A DNA stretch of 64,000 nucleotides from Haloarcula laminariae (GCF_025457605.1 NZ_JAMZFY010000001.1:62001-126000); one strand, 5' to 3'; shown: positions 34,319 to 42,705, counted from the stretch's first letter. Notes: generated by a model from the letters alone, not told the origin. Translations and numbers: made by a program.

Positions 34319-35386
34319 TCAGACGGTGAACTCGATTGGCGGCATATCGATGAATGCTGTCTCGTATCCGTCGTGTCGAGCGAGTTGTGGTGGGGCCTGG
34401 GGAGTTATTGAAATGATATCACCTGATTGGATATCGGGGATTTGTTCCCCGTAGAAACAGCTAATTTCGGGGTCAACTGTGGCCCGGAGCGATTCATCGA
34501 ATATGGTCTCTTGTCCTCGATCTATGGTTGCAGAAAGCGACATTCGCGGGAGAATAACGCGATTGTACGGTGTTCGAGGTGAGACAATCAAATAGGAATT
34601 CGAGGCTTCACTGAAACGGGTGTTCCCCGCAACAACGGAAGCGATGAAAGTCGCATCGCCGGAGGAGCCGTCACCGACCACTCGGCCAGGAAGAGCGGAT
34701 CGCACCGGCGCAGTCGGTTCCGGTAGCATGTCCATATCCAGCAGGTCGACAGTTCCGCTTGAACCTGCCTTGTCTCCCACACGCCGGTATTCGAGATTGT
34801 ACGTCTCGTTCGTATCGAACGTAAAGCTCATTGAAGCGGACTGTGACTCCGTGAATCTGCCCTCGAATGGAGTGGTCCGGTCGGCGCTGAGTGGGCCGAT
34901 GCTGAGAGTTACATCGTACTCTCCTTCACCGGAGAGAGCGACGTTATCTCCGTGATGGAAGCCCATGGTCGGTGAAATCATCGGCCAGAAATTCGTCGTA
35001 GTCACCCGGCCATCGGCGTTGCTAATCTCTGCAGAGACATCGAGTGGCAGGACAGTGTTCGTCTCTGTATCCCAGACGCTCGCCATCAAATGAAGTGAAT
35101 CACTAGATTGAACGACGACCTTGTTCTTGTCCGACCCGGCGAGGTTCCAGAATCGGTGGGGGAACGAATGCATCAACGCAAATCTCACATCATTAGCCGT
35201 CGTCGTTCCGTACATTCCCATCCCTTCGATAACTGCAGGGTAATAGACGGTATCTGGTCGGTTCTCTACGAGTGGAGGGTCCCGCCAAGCGGATTGTGTT
35301 TCAAATCCAAGCCTGCTGAGACAGCCAGCCAGAGTCACAGATCCAACGAAGCTAGTACTCTGTGCGAGAAATCGGCGTCGCCTCAT
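34319..35386 (-). CDS. P19-like periplasmic iron/copper-binding lipoprotein
   Basis: A 355-residue lipoprotein with a Tat signal (MRRRRFLAQS) and lipobox VTLAGC. The mature part has VRFALMHSFPHRFWNLAGSD and NFWPMISPTMGFHHGDNVAL, where Met and His cluster as in P19/Tp34-type Fe-transport-associated proteins, whose metal site uses Met and His for Cu and Fe. A repeat-like second half follows (ATFIASVVAGNTRFSEASNS...). In bacteria the P19 family works with FTR1-type iron permeases. Here the neighbours are unassigned membrane proteins. It converges with the 502-residue protein gene. Confidence 0.6.
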   Translation of the reverse strand: MRRRRFLAQSTSFVGSVTLAGCLSRLGFETQSAWRDPPLVENRPDTVYYPAVIEGMGMYGTTTANDVRFALMHSFPHRFWNLAGSDKNKVVVQSSDSLHLMASVWDTETNTVLPLDVSAEISNADGRVTTTNFWPMISPTMGFHHGDNVALSGEGEYDVTLSIGPLSADRTTPFEGRFTESQSASMSFTFDTNETYNLEYRRVGDKAGSSGTVDLLDMDMLPEPTAPVRSALPGRVVGDGSSGDATFIASVVAGNTRFSEASNSYLIVSPRTPYNRVILPRMSLSATIDRGQETIFDESLRATVDPEISCFYGEQIPDIQSGDIISITPQAPPQLARHDGYETAFIDMPPIEFTV

Positions 35387-35523
35387 TGCCTATTGATACG
35401 GTCTCGTGCAGAATCATGCTTCTGGTTCAGTATTCAAACGGTCACGTCAGCGCCAACCAACCGGCATGTTTTGGAGCGGAAAGGTTCCTAGCTCGGAGTA
35501 TATCGACAAACGGGCGACAATAC

Positions 35524-36855
35524 TCAGTCAGATTGAAGGAACTCCTCCGCTCGGTCCGAACCCACTGCCGATTCGATAGAGTTGATGAGACTTCCGGTGA
35601 ACAGCGCGATGGTCCCGACGATAAACAGTACGGTCAATGGTGAGGCCGGATCGACGAACACCCAGTACAGCGGCGCCGCCACCGAGGGACCAAGAGCCAA
35701 GAGACCGATTTTAGCGACGAGGGGTCCACAGCACCCACAGGTGCACGAACCGACAACAGTCGCAGTCCCTGTGGTTCCCTCAGTCAGTCCTGCATGTTCC
35801 TCTATGCGCCAATAGCGGGCAATAATCGCTGCGTTGAGGCCAATAAGCGAACTCAGAAGACCAACGATGATAACGAGTCCGGGTGAGAGCGCGAGGAAAA
35901 ACGGAATGTGTGGACGAACGATTTCGAGCGTTGGCCACGAGACGAGTTGATATATTATAGGTAGCACGACTGTAGTGCTTTGATGTGGTAGCCCCTCTTC
36001 GGGAAACACCGACAGGTACCCCGTAATGAAGAGGAAGAAGAGGCCCGCAACGAGTCCAACCCCGAGACCGAACCGGCGGGCAACCGAATCGCGCAAAACA
36101 TCTCGGATGACATGCGCCGCGTCTTTCTTCAGAATATAGCCGACAGCAATCGGCAGACTCAGGACGAGTACATAGCCGAGCGGGTGGGAATTGCTTGCAG
36201 GACCGGGAATGAGATACGGATAGATGACCCACAATCCCAACAGAAACCCGAGTCCTGTGTACCGAGGACGAGTGGGCCACCGAAACAATCCGGCCGCCAG
36301 ACTCCCTATCATAATCGTAATCCCGGTAATGAACGCTATGAGAGGATACAGTGACCGTGAAAAGGGTATAGATGCGGCTACATACTGCGGGTCTGCCGAC
36401 AGTCCATCAAATAGCACTGCTCCTGCTGTCGCCAAGACGAGACCGATGAAGACGGCAGCGAGGGCCACAGTGGGTCTCACCCGATTGCGCCGTTCAAACC
36501 CGACGGCACCACCGACAATAGCGACCCCTATGAGAGACAGCCCGATACCATGCATTTCTGTGAGACCGGCAGCTCCAGTCACACTGTGTGCTGATGCGGT
36601 CGGGACCTGTGACAGTGACACCAGCACTGAAAGAAGCACCGTCACACCCCGAATGCTATGAACCGTGGAACACGTGCGCTCCGGCGTCGAAGGTTTCGCC
36701 CGAGAGGACTGTATTCCTGCGTCCATTATACCCAAAACGAGGTCCGTGATTGATTTGTCACTACCGGTGCAGTGTTCCCGTGCTCTGTTCGTCTGGAGCC
36801 GTACCAACTTTTGCCAATCAGATATTTTGTCGGCTGAGTTGCTTCTGTTCTTCAT
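35524..36855 (-). CDS. Polytopic membrane protein with Cys-rich CTCGCC motif
   Basis: A 443-residue protein with about nine helices after a 60-residue N-terminal region. The signature VVGSCTCGCCGPLVAKIGLL (residues about 370-390) holds four Cys in CxCxCC and probably binds a soft metal such as Cu(I). ATG 36855 overlaps the stop of the preceding gene (ATGA), so the two are cotranscribed. An internal ATG near 36726 is possible but less consistent with that coupling. I do not know the family. Its setting with P19-like and cupredoxin genes suggests copper-dependent transport or electron transfer. Confidence 0.65.
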   Translation of the reverse strand: MKNRSNSADKISDWQKLVRLQTNRAREHCTGSDKSITDLVLGIMDAGIQSSRAKPSTPERTCSTVHSIRGVTVLLSVLVSLSQVPTASAHSVTGAAGLTEMHGIGLSLIGVAIVGGAVGFERRNRVRPTVALAAVFIGLVLATAGAVLFDGLSADPQYVAASIPFSRSLYPLIAFITGITIMIGSLAAGLFRWPTRPRYTGLGFLLGLWVIYPYLIPGPASNSHPLGYVLVLSLPIAVGYILKKDAAHVIRDVLRDSVARRFGLGVGLVAGLFFLFITGYLSVFPEEGLPHQSTTVVLPIIYQLVSWPTLEIVRPHIPFFLALSPGLVIIVGLLSSLIGLNAAIIARYWRIEEHAGLTEGTTGTATVVGSCTCGCCGPLVAKIGLLALGPSVAAPLYWVFVDPASPLTVLFIVGTIALFTGSLINSIESAVGSDRAEEFLQSD

Positions 36856-37304
36856 TCTGAGTCGATGAACACGATGAATTGGATGTGTTTAAGAAACCAG
36901 GTCGGGAGCAGGGCTGCGCCCAACACAGAGAAGAGCGCACTTGCTGTGATACGCCAAACGACCTCTGCAACGATGGTTCCAAGCAGCAATACACCATTGA
37001 ATCCGATGGCGTTGATTAGCAAATCGCCGCCGTGGTCGGGTCGAGGCCAATCTAGGACAGCGAATGGAACTCTGTTAGTCCGGCCGGATACGATAGCGAG
37101 CCCGAGACCTGCTATGCCGCACGAAAACCAGACGATAATCGATGGTGGGAACCCCAGTACTGCTGTTATGAAGAGGGACAAGAAGACTGAAGGACTGGCC
37201 GTAACAATGAGTTCAACGCCAGTGTAGGTTGCGCAATATGGCGCGTTAGTGTTGTTCAACCGAACCACGTTTATCTCAGATATCCTCCTAAATTTTTGAC
37301 GCAC
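36852..37304 (-). CDS. Small polytopic membrane protein
   Basis: A protein of up to 150 residues with about four hydrophobic helices (PSVFLSLFITAVLGFPPSII, VWFSCGIAGLGLAIV, LINAIGFNGVLLLGTIVAEV and a C-terminal helix). The first in-frame start is GTG 37304; GTG 37268 is a possible alternative, 15 bp after AGGAGG. It is divergent from the cupredoxin gene at 37462, and the intergenic region contains a perfect 19-bp palindrome. It overlaps the 443-residue protein gene. No family is recognised. Confidence 0.6.
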   Translation of the reverse strand: MRQKFRRISEINVVRLNNTNAPYCATYTGVELIVTASPSVFLSLFITAVLGFPPSIIVWFSCGIAGLGLAIVSGRTNRVPFAVLDWPRPDHGGDLLINAIGFNGVLLLGTIVAEVVWRITASALFSVLGAALLPTWFLKHIQFIVFIDSE

Positions 37305-37403
37305 ACGGAGAAGCTTCCTGCGACAAGGTGAAACTTTGAGCTTTCATATTCTGATTGCGCTCCGGTAACGGCTAGATGAGTGGGGATAATCAATACACGG
37401 TGG

Positions 37404-37422
37404 TGTCCCACATTGTGGGACA
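37404..37422. promoter_or_regulatory. Perfect 19-bp palindrome TGTCCCACATTGTGGGACA
   Basis: The two arms TGTCCCACA/TGTGGGACA are exact reverse complements around one central T. It lies 39 bp before the cupredoxin start codon and about 100 bp before the divergent membrane protein gene. One arm recurs at 17600 in front of copB. This looks like a dimeric repressor or activator site, probably responding to copper. Confidence 0.65.
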
Positions 37423-37461
37423 GCGCATTTGATTTTTCCGATGATAATTCATAGGCACTGT

Positions 37462-37989
37462 ATGAAACGTAGAGATATTCTCAAGACAGCAGGCGTACTC
37501 TCCACAGGCGGGGCAGTCGGTCTCGCTGGTTGTAGTAGTTCAGGAGATGGTGAGGGGAGCACTGATTCACCACCACCAAATACTGTTCTGATGATTACTG
37601 AGGGTGGAGATTATTATTTCGATCCGATAGGACAATTCGTCGAGACTGGCGAGACCATAACTTTTGAAATTCAAAGTGGCCGACACTCCGCGACTGCATA
37701 CCATGAAGAAATTACTTCGGCATCAGTGACACGTATCCCAGAGGGCGCTAGTACGTTCAACAGCGGCACAATGAGCAATGCAGGTGCCACATACAAGCAT
37801 ACATTTGACACAGCTGGGACATATGATTACTTTTGTATACCCCATAAATCGGTTGGGATGGTCGGTCGGATCGTGGTTGGTGAGCCCGGCGGTCCGGCCG
37901 AAGGAAGTATGCCTCCCGATGGTTCTGTGCCAGAGGGGCAATCCATAGTCGACCAAGGCTCTATTTCGTATAACCAGTTTACCGAATGA
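37462..37989 (+). CDS. Halocyanin-like blue copper lipoprotein
   Basis: A 175-residue cupredoxin. The N-terminus MKRRDILKTAGVLSTGG is a Tat signal with lipobox GLAGC, so the mature protein is lipid-anchored outside. Type 1 copper ligands can be assigned: His in SGRHSATAYHEE, then Cys, His and Met in TYDYFCIPHKSVGMVGRI. Such proteins carry electrons to or from membrane complexes. An unusual Gly/Pro-rich tail follows the domain. The palindrome at 37404 sits in its promoter. A second cupredoxin is at 45241-45663. Confidence 0.88.
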   Translation: MKRRDILKTAGVLSTGGAVGLAGCSSSGDGEGSTDSPPPNTVLMITEGGDYYFDPIGQFVETGETITFEIQSGRHSATAYHEEITSASVTRIPEGASTFNSGTMSNAGATYKHTFDTAGTYDYFCIPHKSVGMVGRIVVGEPGGPAEGSMPPDGSVPEGQSIVDQGSISYNQFTE

Positions 37990-38149
37990 AAACACCTCTA
38001 CTTGCTCCTTCGTTTTTGAGCAAAATCGAGAAACAACTATACCTCGATATACATAAGCGAACGTCAGTATCCTATCAGGTGGGAAAGTACAATCAGGTCA
38101 TTCCTATACGGTCGGTAAGAACAGTAGTGGCTCTCGGAGGTGACTCAAG

Positions 38150-39133
38150 TTGACGGATGATTTGCAAACACAAGACACAGACACTGCTGAGAGCAGTATC
38201 GAGGAATCTGACGATGTCAACACAACGCCCCCGTCCGACCTTTGTCCCGAGTGCAACGGTCAGATTGTACAAGATGAATCCCACGGTGAGAAAACATGCA
38301 ATGCTTGTGGGTTAGTCTTGGACGACGAGATAGTTGACCGTGGACCAGAGTGGCGGACGTTCGAATCAGACGAACGGAATAAAAAGAGTCGAGTTGGTGC
38401 ACCTACATCCGACTTAATGCACGACAAGGGCTTGAGCACGCTCATTGGGTGGCAAAATAAAGACGCCAACGGCGAAGTGATAGCGGCGAATAAACGTTCC
38501 CGGTTAAAACGACTGCGAACGTGGGACGAACGCTTTCGGACAAAAGACGCATCCGAACGAAACCTCAAGCAAGCCTTCGGTGAAATTAACAGAATGGCGT
38601 CGGCTTTAGGACTTACCGAGCCCGTGCGTGAGACTGGCGGTGTAATATATAAACGGGCAGTGGAAGAGGAGCTGCTACCAGGGCGGTCCATAGAGGGGAT
38701 GACGACTGCATCGTTGTATGTCGCTGCCCGCCAGCATGGGGTACCGCGTCCGATGGGGGCGTTTGCAGACGTGAGCCGTGTCAAACAGATACGAATCGAA
38801 CGAGCGTTTCGGTATCTATCACGGGAACTCAGTCTCCCAATTAAACCAGAGGAGCCAACAGAGTATATTCCGCAGTTTGCCTCCTCGCTCGAGGTGAGTG
38901 AAGAAGCAAAGCGAGTAGCCAATGAGATACTCGATGTCGCAGTTCAAAATGGCGTTCACAGCGGCAAGAGTCCAGACGGACTGGCCGCTGCATCACTCTA
39001 TGCCGCGACGCATATCACGAACGAAAAGTTGACTCAGGAGGCGGTGAGTGAGGTTTCACACAAGTGTGTGACAACAATTCGCACTCGATACCAAGAGCTG
39101 CTTGAAGTTTATGCAGAGCATGAACACCTGTGA
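38150..39133 (+). CDS. tfb: TFIIB-like general transcription factor (TFB)
   Basis: A 327-residue TFB. The N-terminal zinc ribbon is LCPECNGQIVQDESHGEKTC plus NACG, followed by a B-finger-like region (GPEWRTFESDERNKKSRVGA) and two cyclin folds of about 85 residues each (NRMASALGLTEPVRETGGVI... and SSLEVSEEAKRVANEILDVA...), with a basic HTH near the end. It begins at TTG 38150, preceded by GGAGGTGA seven bases earlier. Haloarchaea have many TFBs, some dedicated to stress genes. Its place between metal genes suggests it may help transcribe this island. Confidence 0.93.
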   Translation: MTDDLQTQDTDTAESSIEESDDVNTTPPSDLCPECNGQIVQDESHGEKTCNACGLVLDDEIVDRGPEWRTFESDERNKKSRVGAPTSDLMHDKGLSTLIGWQNKDANGEVIAANKRSRLKRLRTWDERFRTKDASERNLKQAFGEINRMASALGLTEPVRETGGVIYKRAVEEELLPGRSIEGMTTASLYVAARQHGVPRPMGAFADVSRVKQIRIERAFRYLSRELSLPIKPEEPTEYIPQFASSLEVSEEAKRVANEILDVAVQNGVHSGKSPDGLAAASLYAATHITNEKLTQEAVSEVSHKCVTTIRTRYQELLEVYAEHEHL

Positions 39134-39282
39134 CAGTCTATTTAGCACCTCGTCCAGCCGATGGGACACTGCTGAGATACTTCGAACAGAGACCTATCAA
39201 TCATCACATTGGCAGGACAACTACCGACACCGGATACAAACAACTCATATGGCCCGATGCCACGATATACGACAGGACACTG

Positions 39283-39660
39283 ATGGGAGATAATTCGGGG
39301 CCGTCAACAGACAAACCATCTTTTCAAGCGGTCTTTGAGGCGCTGGATGACCCCGACTGTCGTGCTATTCTCCGTGAAACCAGTAATACCATGACTGCAA
39401 ACGAGCTCATCGACGCGTGTGATATTCCCAGATCGACCCTGTATCGGAAATTAGACCTTCTGAGTTCGGCATCGCTTATTTCTGAGCGGGACAAGATCAA
39501 TCCGGGCGGTGGTCGTGTCACACTATACGAACGGGATTTCGATGACGTAACCATCTCAATGAGCGAGTCGGGAGAATTCTCGGTGACTGTCAAACGGAGT
39601 GAACAGACGACCGACGAACGGTTAGCTGACATTTGGTCGAAGATGGGAGACGAGATATGA
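39283..39660 (+). CDS. ArsR-like winged-helix regulator
   Basis: A 125-residue protein with a winged helix: FEALDDPDCRAILRETSNTM, TANELIDACDIPRSTLYRKL, DLLSSASLISERDK and a wing with GGRVTLYERDFDDV. No metal-binding Cys pair of the classical ArsR type is visible. ATG 39283 is preferred over an earlier GTG at 39130, which overlaps the TFB gene and would add a non-halophilic stretch. Its stop overlaps the next gene (ATGA), making a regulator plus small membrane protein pair, common in haloarchaea. The inducer is unknown. Confidence 0.75.
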   Translation: MGDNSGPSTDKPSFQAVFEALDDPDCRAILRETSNTMTANELIDACDIPRSTLYRKLDLLSSASLISERDKINPGGGRVTLYERDFDDVTISMSESGEFSVTVKRSEQTTDERLADIWSKMGDEI

Positions 39661-39935
39661 ATGGGGTACTGACTGCCATTGCGGTGGTGAAGTTGACTAT
39701 TCTGCTCCTCGGGGGTGGAATTACATACATCGGGTTCAAGGCGTATCGACGAACAGGAGCACGTTCCCTCAGAGTGATGGGGGTCGGATTCGGTATTATT
39801 ACACTTGGTGCACTGCTTTCTGGTATCGCTAATCAGATTTTCTCTGTCTCGCTCGAACTCGGTGTCTTGGCAAACAGTGTCTTCGTGGCGGTTGGACTAG
39901 CAGTTATTATGTATTCACTGTACATTCAAGAGTGA
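39657..39935 (+). CDS. Small three-helix membrane protein paired with HTH regulator
   Basis: A 92-residue protein with three hydrophobic segments (MNGVLTAIAVVKLTILLLGG, MGVGFGIITLGALLSGIANQ, LGVLANSVFVAVGLAVIMYS). A short basic loop YIGFKAYRRTGARSLRVM separates the first two. It is coupled to the ArsR-like gene by a four-base overlap. Proteins of this size and pattern following ArsR-like regulators are frequent in haloarchaea and may form the membrane-sensing half of the pair. Its function is unknown. Confidence 0.75.
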   Translation: MNGVLTAIAVVKLTILLLGGGITYIGFKAYRRTGARSLRVMGVGFGIITLGALLSGIANQIFSVSLELGVLANSVFVAVGLAVIMYSLYIQE

Positions 39936-39975
39936 CGGTTAAGCGAGCCACCCTTTGCCCTATGAACGGGACCTA

Positions 39976-40581
39976 TTATCCAGTTCTACTGTCTTCCTGA
40001 TCCGTTACACGTTCGGCTGTGGTTGCAGAACGCTGCAGTGTCACAGTGAATCGACGACTTGCGAGTGCAGCACTTCCAATGGCTTCGACAGAATCATCGT
40101 GCTTTGTGCCCGCTTCAAGATCCAGCATTTCACCGAGCGCATACACTTGAAAGCGATGTTCATAGGACTGTCCAGGCGGTGTACACGGTGGTTTATATCC
40201 AACTTCACCACCGCGCTGTCGACCCTGACGGGCGCCCCCAAGATTCGCCACAGTCGGAGTACGTGGGATACCGCTTGGAATATCAGTCGTTTCAGGTGGC
40301 ACATTCCAGATGGACCAAAAAACCGGCTCATTGAGCGGTCCTCGGTCGTATTCACTGACGATAGCCAGTGACGCTGTTGGTCCTGGCGTTTGTTCGATAC
40401 GGAAGGGAGGGGAGTCGCCCGCTCCATCACAGGTGAATCGAGTCGGAAGCGATCCACCTGATTGTAGAGCCGAGCTTGTGACAACTAAGGACGGCTTCCC
40501 TCCCTCGCTTCGACTCGTACACCCCGCAAAGAGTGTCGAGAGCGAGCCACCAGCCGCCTGTAGAACACGACGCCTGTTCAT
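39976..40581 (-). CDS. PEBP/YbhB-like Tat lipoprotein
   Basis: A 201-residue protein. MNRRRVLQAAGGSLSTLFAGC is a Tat signal with lipobox FAGC. The mature domain fits the bacterial/archaeal YbhB/YbcL branch of phosphatidylethanolamine-binding proteins: LPTRFTCDGAGDSPPFRIEQ, ASLAIVSEYDRGPLNEPVFW, WNVPPETTDIPSGIP, then VGYKPPCTPPGQSYEHRFQV and YALGEMLDL. Its ligand is unknown. The central Gly/Gln/Arg stretch (ARQGRQRGGE) is slightly unusual. It converges with the small membrane protein gene at 39657. Confidence 0.85.
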   Translation of the reverse strand: MNRRRVLQAAGGSLSTLFAGCTSRSEGGKPSLVVTSSALQSGGSLPTRFTCDGAGDSPPFRIEQTPGPTASLAIVSEYDRGPLNEPVFWSIWNVPPETTDIPSGIPRTPTVANLGGARQGRQRGGEVGYKPPCTPPGQSYEHRFQVYALGEMLDLEAGTKHDDSVEAIGSAALASRRFTVTLQRSATTAERVTDQEDSRTG

Positions 40582-40969
40582 ATTTTAATTGTTGTTAGTC
40601 CTAAGTGAGGAAGTGGTGTTTCAGGGACATCCAGAGGCTGGTCAGTGTATAAAATACCATATCGGTGTGGATGCACGACGACATATTCCTTCTGTGGTTT
40701 CATACACCGCATGCGGCTTCCCACCCAATGAGAGGCCGCGCTACATCTATATGTCTCCTGTAGAATACCGCAAATACAATGGCCAATGGGAGAGGACCCA
40801 CAACTAAGTTATCCGGTGGTAACACCGCCAGATTCAGACTTATAAGTCAAGGAATTGATATTCGGCACAGAAGACTACATAATTCTGTCTTTGTGACCGC
40901 TAATTTGAATTGTCATCAGTGAGAGTATCTCGAAAAATGAACTCCCCACTTGCTTTATCGGCTTAATTT
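40582..40969. other. Intergenic region, AT-rich
   Basis: About 390 bp between a Tat lipoprotein gene and the small membrane protein gene at 40970. A TTG-started frame 40589-40807 (72 codons) contains YIYMSPVEYRKYNGQW but has no family, context or halophilic composition, so I did not annotate it. TTATAAGTC-like AT-rich sequence near 40840 could serve the downstream promoter. Confidence 0.35.
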
Positions 40970-41404
40970 ATGAAAAAAGGACAAGAGAACCCTCGTACGC
41001 AAGGACAAAACGACCGAAAATCAGGGATTACTTACACACCGTTAGCGATCTTCCTCGCAGCCAGCTTCATTGCTGGAACTGGTATATTAATATATATACT
41101 TGAACAAAATGGCCAGCCCATCGCTTCTGACCTCATCTGGGTTGTTGGCTATGGCACGACAGTTTGTATTCTCTGGTTCATATGGCTTCAACCACTTGAG
41201 TTCAGAGGGCCATCTGGCCAACAAGAGCGTGCTGACGATGTTCAGGGACAAAGTGGAGATGGGTTACAAAACCACAATCAAATTCAGTGGGAGATCTCCG
41301 GGTGGTCGGAGTCACCAATGACTCTTGACGATGATTCTGACGCACAAGAGAAAGATACACCCACTACTGATTCAGCTACTACTCAAGAAGAGAAAGAAGA
41401 CTAG
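40970..41404 (+). CDS. Paralogue of the small two-helix protein in the zinc operon
   Basis: A 144-residue protein with two helices: FLAASFIAGTGILIYILEQN and LIWVVGYGTTVCILWFIWLQ, followed by PLEFRGPSGQ and a long acidic tail. The second helix and GPSGQ motif align closely with 29283-29681 (LVWIVGYGTGIFLVWFIWFR, GPTGQ). Here it is not next to a transporter gene. The shared polar WVxGYGT motif inside a helix suggests a specific function such as ion coordination or oligomerisation. GC content is low for the window. Confidence 0.65.
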   Translation: MKKGQENPRTQGQNDRKSGITYTPLAIFLAASFIAGTGILIYILEQNGQPIASDLIWVVGYGTTVCILWFIWLQPLEFRGPSGQQERADDVQGQSGDGLQNHNQIQWEISGWSESPMTLDDDSDAQEKDTPTTDSATTQEEKED

Positions 41405-41575
41405 CTTTCCCCTGCGGTCAGTGATATGTATTGAGATTGGGTTTCAGGCCACCTACCCCCGGATACCACTATTCATTTTTTCCGCAGAACATATCGGACT
41501 TTCCCGACGAGTCTGAACTCTTGCCCCGTTCATTGGTAAAAGTGGTTCACAGGCTACTGACCGAAACCCATATAC

Positions 41576-41663
41576 TAGTGCAGGCTTCCGCCGTGGACTG
41601 ATAGATATGAACGATAGACCGTCTGGAGTGAGAATCTAGCAAACTTCGATTGAAGGCCCACTA
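41576..41663. mobile_element. TA-ended 88-bp MITE, copy 3
   Basis: Ends: TAGTGCAGGCTTCCGCCGTG at the left and TAGTGGGCCTTCAATCGAAG read inward from the right, each followed by an inner segment close to the inverted CTAGAT arms. The core GATATGAACGATAGACCGTC and GGAGTGAGAATCTAGCAAAC is shared with copy 4 at 45779. Relative to copies 1 and 2 it is diverged but has the same length and TA ends. The surrounding 41405-41908 stretch holds no other supported gene. Confidence 0.75.
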
Positions 41664-41872
41664 CGTACATGGGACGAACTGCAAATGGAAATCGTGGGTG
41701 TATCCCGGAAGCCGAATTGTCTGGTTCCTCTACGCAAGTGTCGCTCTCAACGAACTTCGACAAGACTTGTCGTCCAAGTGTACACGCTTCGTCACAAATT
41801 CGACTCACGGATGAAGAGTACGAACAGCGGAAGAATGCTCTCGAACGAGATATATAAGTGGATTGGACGTGA
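41664..41872. other. Intergenic stretch with a short unassigned ORF
   Basis: A frame at 41669-41857 (62 codons) starts right after the MITE and contains RLTDEEYEQRKNALERDI, a plausible helical end. The first half is Ser/Asn-rich and unlike known families. It may be the tail of a gene disrupted by the MITE. I see no stronger case. Confidence 0.3.
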
Positions 41873-41887
41873 CAAATTATAAATTTG
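41873..41887. promoter_or_regulatory. Palindrome CAAATT-ATA-AATTTG before the DtxR-family gene
   Basis: The arms CAAATT and AATTTG are exact inverted repeats with a 3-bp spacer, ending 21 bp upstream of the regulator start codon. GTCTAAT follows at once (41894), and the same GTCTAAT occurs in the oxidase gene promoter (42633). This fits an autoregulatory operator overlapping the core promoter. Confidence 0.45.
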
Positions 41888-41908
41888 CTCGTGTCTAATC
41901 CATTTCCA

Positions 41909-42574
41909 ATGTTGAGCGCGATCATGGAAGATTATCTCAAAGCGATCTATTATCTGCAGAGCAAAACCGCTGAGCGGGTACGGACGTCGGATCTTGCGGA
42001 GTATATGGGCGTAGAACAATCGTCGGTTACCAGTATGATGAAAAAATTGGCGGAGCGTGATCTCGTGCAGTACGAACCCTATCAGGGAGTCAGAGTCACC
42101 GAAAATGGAGTTCCTATTGCTCTCGAAATCATTCGCCATCACCGGCTGTTGGAACGATATCTGACGGACCACCTCGAATATGATTGGACGGAGGTACACG
42201 ACGAAGCAGATCGCCTCGAACACCATATCAGCAGTCAGTTCGCCGACCGGATTGCAGAGCAACTGGGGGATCCCACAGTTGACCCACACGGCGACCCGAT
42301 TCCCACCGCGGATCTGGATGTTTCGGGAGAGAAAAATGGTGACACGCTTGCTGATCATCAGGTAGGTGACCGCGTTCAAATCGAACGGGTCCCGGACAGA
42401 GATCCGGATTTACTACGATACTTGTCTGAACACGGGATTCAACCAGGAACGGTAGTGGAAGTTGTCGAAACTACATCATTTGGAATGGTCACGGTTGATC
42501 CAGAGAGTAGGGACGAACCTGTTTCACTACCCGAAGAAGTGGTACGTTCTGTATCGACCCGGTCCCTCACGTAG
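41909..42574 (+). CDS. DtxR/MntR-family metal-dependent regulator
   Basis: A 221-residue protein with the DtxR architecture. The N-terminal HTH is MEDYLKAIYYLQSKTAERVR, TSDLAEYMGVEQSSVTSMMK. The dimerisation and metal domain contains HHRLLERYLTDHLEYDWTEV, HDEADRLEHHISSQFADRIA with His/Asp/Glu ligands. A C-terminal SH3-like FeoA domain (residues 155-220) includes DRVQIERVPDRDPDLLRYLS and IQPGTVVEVVETTSFGMVTV. Such regulators repress uptake genes when Fe or Mn is plentiful. ATG 41909 matches the usual start. It precedes the oxidase-ZIP-cupredoxin genes. Confidence 0.88.
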   Translation: MLSAIMEDYLKAIYYLQSKTAERVRTSDLAEYMGVEQSSVTSMMKKLAERDLVQYEPYQGVRVTENGVPIALEIIRHHRLLERYLTDHLEYDWTEVHDEADRLEHHISSQFADRIAEQLGDPTVDPHGDPIPTADLDVSGEKNGDTLADHQVGDRVQIERVPDRDPDLLRYLSEHGIQPGTVVEVVETTSFGMVTVDPESRDEPVSLPEEVVRSVSTRSLT

Positions 42575-42605
42575 AGTGCGAATCAATCGCCCACTATTGG
42601 CTTTT

Positions 42606-42641
42606 TAGTTTAGACTCACTCAAAGTTTAGATGGGTCTAAT
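42606..42641. promoter_or_regulatory. Putative operator/promoter of the oxidase-ZIP operon
   Basis: TTTAGTTTAGACTCACTCAAAG is followed by TTTAGATGGGTCTAATTTA. TTTAGAC and GTCTAA are inverted arms, and AGTTTAGA occurs twice. GTCTAAT also stands in front of the DtxR-family gene (41894). The AT-rich end may be the TATA region for the gene starting at 42706. Confidence 0.4.
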
Positions 42642-42705
42642 TTATATGTTGGGTAGGTCAACTACCGCATATGAGTATCCGAAGGCTCACGCAGCGGAGG
42701 AGATC

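Noticed and set aside
40589-40807. TTG-started 72-codon ORF in the 40.6-40.9 kb gap
   Set aside because: No homology known to me, no context and non-halophilic composition.
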